Shown piece after piece: positions 22,996 to 27,049 of a stretch of 27,049 nucleotides of DNA. Position 1 is the first letter of the stretch; each line of letters starts with the position of its first letter. The DNA comes from Alectryocaccomicrobium faecavium. Its GTDB lineage: Bacteria; Bacillota; Clostridia; Christensenellales; Aristaeellaceae. The notes under the pieces were generated by a model. The model was not told the origin of the DNA. It worked only from the letters and a program-made list of their open reading frames with translations, and did no database searches. Location of the stretch: contig DVOT01000050.1 in the NCBI GenBank assembly GCA_018713425.1, forward strand, positions 1 to 27,049, read 5' to 3'. The position numbers and the translations under genes are program-made.

Positions 22996-24204
22996 TTAGA
23001 AATAATCCGAAATATAGGGCGTCTGCTGCTCAATGGACGCCTCGAGCATGCCGATGGTTTCTTCCGCTGCCTGGAGCCGGCCAATTTTGGCGAGGTAAGC
23101 CGGGCGCTTGTAGCCCATCAGCATGGTCGTCATCGTTTGAATGCTGATTTTATCCGCGCATGGCTCCGCAATGGGCGTGGCCGTTCCCTTGCCATCCGGC
23201 GCGATTTTCAGCAAGAAGGAACCCTGGTTGCATTCCAGGATCGGATCCGTCATGGAAAAGCGCCATTCCCGCTCTGTGCCGCACGCCTTGAAGGGATATT
23301 CTGCCACGAATTGTGGAAAATCTACAATCCGGCCCATAAAATAGGGCGAGATCACCTCTTTGATGCTGGCGTCCTCCAGCAAAAAGGCCAGGGGCTCATC
23401 CGTGTAGGTGCTGCCTTCCACCTGGTCGATCATGGAAAAATGCGCCGAAACAAAGTTCCACAAGCCGGTACGGGCTTGCTCATTGTTGAAGATCATGTCC
23501 TTGATATAGAAAATTTCGTTTTCGATCCAATAGATGATATATCCGTCCGGCTCCTCTTTTTCGTTGTAATAGATCGCGGCCATAATATCATCTTTGTCCC
23601 ACAGCCAATATTCGTTCCACGCCAGTTCATCCCGAATGATGGCTCCATGCGTGTGTTGCGCGAAGATGGCATAGGTCTCTTTCAGTTCTTCGCCGTCCGT
23701 CTTTACCCGCCGCACGCTGCCGGGAACCTGCCGGTTCTTGGGCAATTGATAGTCCTTAATTTCATAGGAGATTTTGTCCGAGATGATCTCCCAGCCCTTG
23801 CGCCGGTAATACGGAATGGAATACGGATACAGATAGCAAATGAATTGCTTCTTTTCCCGCATGTTTTTCAGAGCCTGCTCCAGCAGTTTGTGCATGAGCC
23901 CCATATTGGAATATTCCGGATAGGTGCCCACGCCTGTGAGGCCGCCCATGGCATAGGTTTTGCCAAAAATCCGCACCCGCATGGGATAAACCGCCACTTG
24001 CGACACCAACGTGTCGTTATCGAACCAGCCGATCACATCCGCCTTTTCCATCGTGGGAAACTTGGCGCGGATGATCTCCTTTTCCTGCCAGCCGACCGAA
24101 TTGAGCTCTTGATCCGTCACCTGGAACACATACCGGAGCAGCGCGTTGTATTGCTCCAGATATTCAATGCCGACTGGCCGCATTTTCAGATTTCGTTTAT
24201 TCAT
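22996..24204 (-). CDS. Eis-like GNAT acetyltransferase with SCP2-type C-terminal domain
   Basis: A 402-residue cytoplasmic acetyltransferase of the Eis/YokD-like group: a GNAT domain (about 1-150), a second GNAT-like fold in the middle and a sterol-carrier-like C-terminal domain (about 300-402). The acetyl-CoA region is MGGLTGVGTYPEYSNMGLMHKLL, with the G-V-G-T-x-P-E-x-x-x-x-G-L pattern usual for the group, and YPYSIPYYRRKGWE follows. The C-terminus of Eis proteins supplies the catalytic carboxylate; here it ends ISDYF. Some relatives acetylate aminoglycosides or protein lysines, but most have no known substrate. The ATG at 24204 is preferred over the GTG at 24213, because AGGGTGA precedes it. 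It is a single gene under its own promoter. Confidence 0.85.
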   Translation of the reverse strand: MNKRNLKMRPVGIEYLEQYNALLRYVFQVTDQELNSVGWQEKEIIRAKFPTMEKADVIGWFDNDTLVSQVAVYPMRVRIFGKTYAMGGLTGVGTYPEYSNMGLMHKLLEQALKNMREKKQFICYLYPYSIPYYRRKGWEIISDKISYEIKDYQLPKNRQVPGSVRRVKTDGEELKETYAIFAQHTHGAIIRDELAWNEYWLWDKDDIMAAIYYNEKEEPDGYIIYWIENEIFYIKDMIFNNEQARTGLWNFVSAHFSMIDQVEGSTYTDEPLAFLLEDASIKEVISPYFMGRIVDFPQFVAEYPFKACGTEREWRFSMTDPILECNQGSFLLKIAPDGKGTATPIAEPCADKISIQTMTTMLMGYKRPAYLAKIGRLQAAEETIGMLEASIEQQTPYISDYF

Positions 24205-24276
24205 ACAATTCACCCTGCCTCGACAATTGCCCCTTTCTATGGCGGGAAGCGATTGCGCTATCCTCTTCGCGTTGCC

Positions 24277-24305
24277 ATTGTATCACAATTTTGGTCGCTT
24301 GGCAA
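24277..24305 (-). promoter_or_regulatory. Promoter of the Eis-like gene
   Basis: On the minus strand TTGCCA (24305-24300) and TACAAT (24282-24277) are exactly 17 bases apart, 72 bases before the start codon. Confidence 0.68.
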
Positions 24306-24419
24306 CAGCCGATCCAGCGTGGCTTGCGGCCTGAGGCTTTATGCCGGAATGCGCGCGAAAATAAGAAAAGCTTAGGATTTTTTCAAGCAATTCCTCAAAA
24401 CCGCGGCGGCAAAAAGAGA

Positions 24420-24425
24420 TACAAT
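24420..24425 (+). promoter_or_regulatory. Possible -10 box of the vanW-ligase cluster
   Basis: TACAAT at 24420-24425 is a good -10 element 35 bases before the vanW start, but no recognisable -35 box lies 16-18 bases upstream (the region reads tcaaaacc). A promoter needing an activator, or one with low basal activity, would look like this. Confidence 0.4.
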
Positions 24426-24460
24426 ATTCCTCGCAAATCGCGACGAAATGGGGGAGTGGC

Positions 24461-25300
24461 ATGGGCAGAATCCGCGTTACGCAAATTTTTCCCTGGCTTT
24501 TGCCTTTGCGCAGGCGGCAGCGCGTCTTTTGCTTCTATGAGAAAATGCGGCGGGACGGCAACCGCTACGCGAAGGCAAAGTTGGATAGAGCGCTTCCGTA
24601 TGAGGTGTTTTCTTCTACCTGTCCGCTGTACAACGCCGAAACTGGCTTTGATATGCGGTATCAGCAAAATAAAGTGTTCAATTTGAAGCTGGCCGCCGCG
24701 CGGCTAGAGGGCGTGGCGATTGGCCCGGGCGAAACGTTTTCCTTCTGGCAACTGGTGCGGCACGCGGACAGTGTGACGCCTTACAAGAGCGCGCTGACCG
24801 AGTTGGATGGCAGGCTGCAAACCGCGCGCGGCGGCGGACTGTGCCAATTGAGCAATTTGCTCTTTTGGCTGTTTTTGCACACGCCGTTGACCATCGTAGA
24901 ACGCCATGGGCACGCCAAAAAGGATTTTCCCGAGCCGCCCAGCGACGCGCCGTTGGGCGTGGACGCCACGGTGTATGAAGGATGGCTGGATCTGAAAGTG
25001 CGCAACGAAACCGCGCATGCGTATCAGATCGCCCTTTCTTTCAGCGCGGCGGAAATCACCGGCAGCGTGCGTTGCGACGCCGCGCCAGAAGTTGAAATCC
25101 GCGTGCGCAACGAGAACCTTTCGTATTGCCAAAGAAAAGATGGCATCTGGGAAGAAGTGGACGTCGTGCGGGACTGCGTTGAGCGGGGAACCGGCAAGGT
25201 TCTCGTATCCCGCGTGCTGTACCGCAACCGTTGCCGCATTGGCTATCCGCTGCCGGATGGCGTACCCGTTTTGCCGGATGGGAGGCGGTCCCATGCCTGA
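24461..25300 (+). CDS. VanW family protein
   Basis: A 279-residue protein with the VanW core: CPLYNAETGFD, then GVAIGPGETFSFW, and the signature GGGLCQLSNLLFWLFLHTPL followed by ERHGHAKKDFPEPP. VanW occurs as an accessory gene in vanB- and vanG-type clusters and in many genomes without resistance; its function is not established. No signal peptide is evident; the N-terminus is basic (RRRQR). GGGGAG precedes the ATG. Its last codons overlap the ligase start by eight bases, so the two are translationally coupled, which ties it to D-Ala-D-X precursor synthesis. Confidence 0.88.
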   Translation: MGRIRVTQIFPWLLPLRRRQRVFCFYEKMRRDGNRYAKAKLDRALPYEVFSSTCPLYNAETGFDMRYQQNKVFNLKLAAARLEGVAIGPGETFSFWQLVRHADSVTPYKSALTELDGRLQTARGGGLCQLSNLLFWLFLHTPLTIVERHGHAKKDFPEPPSDAPLGVDATVYEGWLDLKVRNETAHAYQIALSFSAAEITGSVRCDAAPEVEIRVRNENLSYCQRKDGIWEEVDVVRDCVERGTGKVLVSRVLYRNRCRIGYPLPDGVPVLPDGRRSHA

Positions 25301-26363
25301 GAAAAAGCGCGTAGCCGTCCTCTTTGGCGGCCATTCTTCGGAATATGGCGTTTCGTTGCAATCCGCGGCGAGCGTGCTGGAGGAGATCGACCGGGAGCGT
25401 TTTGTTCCCATTTCCATCGGTATCTCGCGGCAAGGCGATTGGTATCTCTATGAAGGCCCCATTCAAGCCATTCGCGAAGACGCCTGGCAGCGGGGCGTGG
25501 GCTGCGCGCCGGTTGCCTTTTCGCCCAGCCGCGGCGGCCCGGCGCTGCTTTCGCTGGAGGACGGCACGCCCCGTGGAATCGCCGTGGACGCGGCGTTCCC
25601 CGTGCTGCACGGCAAGGATGGCGAAGACGGCACAGTACAGGGCCTGTTCGCGCTCGTGGGCGTGCCGGTGGTGGGATGCGGCGTGCTGGCCTCCGCGCTG
25701 TGCATGGACAAGGCCCGCGCGCACAAACTGGTGCAGGCGGAAGGCATCCGCGTGCCGCGGTCTTTTTCCCACCAGAGGCCGTATTGCGTGCGGGAGATTG
25801 TGCAGGAGGCGGATGGGCTGGGGTATCCCCTGTTTGTGAAGCCGGTGCGTTCCGGTTCGTCTTATGGCGTTTCGCGGGTGGAAACGGCGCAGGATTTGTT
25901 GCCCGCCGTGGAGCGCGCCTTTGCGCACGACGATACCGTGCTCCTGGAAGAGGCCATTCCCGGCCGCGAGGTGGGATGCGCGGTGCTAGGCAACGGTGCG
26001 TTGACGGTGGGAGAGGTGGACGAAATCGAATTGCAAGGCGGATTTTTTGATTTTTCGGAGAAATACACGCTCAAAACCGCTAGGATCCACGTGCCCGCCC
26101 GCCTTTCCGCAAGCGCGGCGGATCGCGTCAAGGTGGTGGCGGCGCGCGTTTATCGCATTTTGGCCTGCCAGGGCTTTGCTCGCGTAGATTTGTTTTACAC
26201 GCCGGAGGGAGAAATCGTGTTTCACGAGGTCAACACCATTCCGGGCTTCACCGGCCACAGCCGCTTTCCCCGCATGATGCAGGCGGCGGGCTGGAGCCTG
26301 AAACAGGTGCTGACCGCAGCCATCGATTTGGCCCTGGGCGGCGCGGACTGCGGGGAGGTGTGA
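25293..26363 (+). CDS. D-alanine--D-serine/D-alanine ligase, VanG-like
   Basis: A 356-residue ATP-grasp ligase that joins D-Ala to a second D-amino acid for peptidoglycan precursors. Motifs: VLFGGHSSEYGVSLQSA (9-25), FPVLHGKDGEDGTVQG (102-117), FVKPVRSGSSYG (181-192, ATP-binding K183), EKYTLKTARIHVPAR (256-270) and HEVNTIPGFT (311-320). The omega-loop EKYTLK keeps the Lys-Tyr pair typical of D-Ala-D-Ala and D-Ala-D-Ser ligases, not the VanA/VanB D-lactate form. Overall it resembles VanG more than housekeeping Ddl (for example SALCMDKARAHKLV and GCAVLGNGALTVGEVDEIEL), and the neighbouring VanW and racemase fit that. GGGAGGCGG inside vanW is its ribosome site. Whether it prefers D-Ser cannot be settled from sequence alone. 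Confidence 0.87.
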   Translation: MPEKKRVAVLFGGHSSEYGVSLQSAASVLEEIDRERFVPISIGISRQGDWYLYEGPIQAIREDAWQRGVGCAPVAFSPSRGGPALLSLEDGTPRGIAVDAAFPVLHGKDGEDGTVQGLFALVGVPVVGCGVLASALCMDKARAHKLVQAEGIRVPRSFSHQRPYCVREIVQEADGLGYPLFVKPVRSGSSYGVSRVETAQDLLPAVERAFAHDDTVLLEEAIPGREVGCAVLGNGALTVGEVDEIELQGGFFDFSEKYTLKTARIHVPARLSASAADRVKVVAARVYRILACQGFARVDLFYTPEGEIVFHEVNTIPGFTGHSRFPRMMQAAGWSLKQVLTAAIDLALGGADCGEV

Positions 26364-26366
26364 GTT

Positions 26367-26831
26367 TTGCGGCAATGGTTGGTGGATTATTCCCGCGGGG
26401 ACAATCTAAATGCCTTCTGGCGCTTGTTTTTCTGGCGCAGCCGCACAAAGCGGAAGTGGCTGCGCGACGTGCAAACCCTGTTCCTCAGCCGCATGGCGCA
26501 CCGCCACGGGGGTTATGTGGGCATTGAAGCGGCGTTTGGCGGGCGGCCGCGGCTCCCGCACGGTCTGCATGGCGTTTATATCTCCCGCTTTGCCAGCGTC
26601 GGCCGCGATTGCTGCATTTATCAGAATGTCACAATCGGCGAAATCGGGCGCGCCGCGCCGCGCATTGGCGACCGCTGCCTGATTGGCGCGGGCGCTATTT
26701 TGGTGGGCGGCATCACAATTGGCAGCGATGTGAAAGTCGGCGCAGGCGCCGTCGTGCATACCGATGTGCCGGATGGCAGCACCGTGGTTCCCGGCGCGGC
26801 CAGAATCCTCAAAAAGGAGAGAGGCGCATGA
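26367..26831 (+). CDS. Serine acetyltransferase-like hexapeptide-repeat protein
   Basis: A 154-residue left-handed beta-helix acyltransferase related to serine O-acetyltransferase (CysE). The repeat region runs from GLHGVYISRFASVGRDCC through YQNVTIGEIG and APRIGDRCLIGAGA to VVHTDVPDGSTVVPGAARI. The N-terminal helical domain of full CysE (about 140 residues) is reduced to about 50, so substrate choice may differ. The start is a TTG at 26367 with GGGGAGG at 26352-26358; no in-frame ATG fits. It sits three bases after the ligase stop and overlaps the racemase start (ATGA). Placed between a D-Ala-D-X ligase and a racemase, it may act on serine or a cell-wall sugar; that is inference. Confidence 0.75.
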   Translation: MRQWLVDYSRGDNLNAFWRLFFWRSRTKRKWLRDVQTLFLSRMAHRHGGYVGIEAAFGGRPRLPHGLHGVYISRFASVGRDCCIYQNVTIGEIGRAAPRIGDRCLIGAGAILVGGITIGSDVKVGAGAVVHTDVPDGSTVVPGAARILKKERGA

Positions 26832-27049
26832 AGCGGGCGCAAGACACGGGGCGGGCGTGGATTGAGATCCGGCGCGACGCTTTGCGGCAGAATGTAGTGG
26901 CGCTGCGCACGCTGCTTCCTCCGCGCTGCGAATTGATGCCCGCCCTCAAAGCCAATGCCTATGGGCATGGCGCGCTACCCGTGGCCCGGGAATTGAACTG
27001 CCTGGGCGTGCGGGCGTTTTGCGTGGCTACGGTGGGGGAAGGAATGGAA
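26828..27049 (+). CDS. Alanine/serine racemase, N-terminal part (cut by window end)
   Basis: Only the first 74 residues are visible. They match the start of the fold-type III PLP racemase barrel: AWIEIRRDALRQNV, then LMPALKANAYGHGA with the PLP-binding K41, then VRAFCVATVGEGME. The family converts L- to D-alanine, or L- to D-serine in the VanT branch. Unlike VanT of vanC/vanG clusters there is no N-terminal membrane acyltransferase domain, so this is a free-standing cytoplasmic enzyme. The ATG overlaps the previous stop (ATGA), placing it fourth in the vanW-ligase-acetyltransferase unit. A D-serine role is suggested by context only. Confidence 0.85.
   Translation, partial: MKRAQDTGRAWIEIRRDALRQNVVALRTLLPPRCELMPALKANAYGHGALPVARELNCLGVRAFCVATVGEGME

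Noticed and set aside
1..27049. CRISPR arrays, tRNA/rRNA genes, insertion sequences, prophage or integrase genes
   Set aside because: No regularly spaced repeats, tRNA-like cloverleaf, transposase or integrase frames were seen on either strand by eye.
24461..27049. Calling the right-hand cluster an acquired vancomycin-resistance operon
   Set aside because: No VanRS, VanX/VanXY or VanY gene is visible, and VanG-like ligases with VanW occur without resistance; only the biochemical potential is claimed.

Overview
The window looks like chromosomal DNA of a fairly G+C-rich, uncultured-type member of the Clostridia (Bacillota). Support comes from strong AGGAGG ribosome sites, sigma-A promoters with 17-bp spacers, LplB/YtcP-type sugar permeases, a YesN-like membrane AraC regulator, a RelQ-type alarmone synthetase and a VanW/VanG-like gene pair. 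Placement below class level is not supported. No tRNA, rRNA, CRISPR array, IS element or phage gene was seen.

Layout. 1-563: left-edge gene start, a hairpin, and the decayed C-terminal end of a sugar-binding protein gene (minus strand). 564-3596 (-): secreted thermolysin-like (M4) protease. 3800-7357: two GNAT acetyltransferases, a TIM-barrel sugar isomerase-like enzyme, a small alarmone synthetase and an unknown 148-residue protein. 7706-20053: a carbohydrate region. It holds a second TIM-barrel isomerase coupled to a PHP-domain phosphoesterase, a GH31 glycosidase, a URO-D-fold protein, a GH29-like protein on the other strand, a CUT1 ABC importer (two permeases and a binding protein) and its likely AraC-type sensor-regulator. 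20126-22907 (-): an aromatic amino acid operon (leader peptide, attenuator, DAHP synthase, prephenate dehydrogenase, pentapeptide-repeat protein). 22996-24204 (-): Eis-like acetyltransferase. 24461-27049 (+): vanW, a VanG-like D-Ala ligase, a serine-acetyltransferase-like protein and the start of an alanine/serine racemase.

How they work together. The ABC importer probably brings in an oligosaccharide. The GH31 and GH29-like enzymes would trim it inside the cell, since neither shows a signal peptide. The TIM-barrel, PHP and URO-D-fold proteins may process the products, and the AraC sensor next to the binding protein probably controls expression. The last cluster has most of what is needed to make D-Ser-ended (or D-Ala-ended) cell-wall precursors.

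The most striking find is upstream of the DAHP synthase gene. A perfect TTGACA/TATACT promoter is followed by a 28-codon leader reading frame with Tyr codons at 8, 10, 12 and 14. Downstream is a perfect 10-bp intrinsic terminator whose 5' arm can pair instead with the last third of the leader. This is the full architecture of tyrosine-sensing transcription attenuation, and the leader frame is too short to appear in ordinary gene calls. An 8-bp inverted repeat encloses the -35 box of the same promoter, suggesting a second layer of control.
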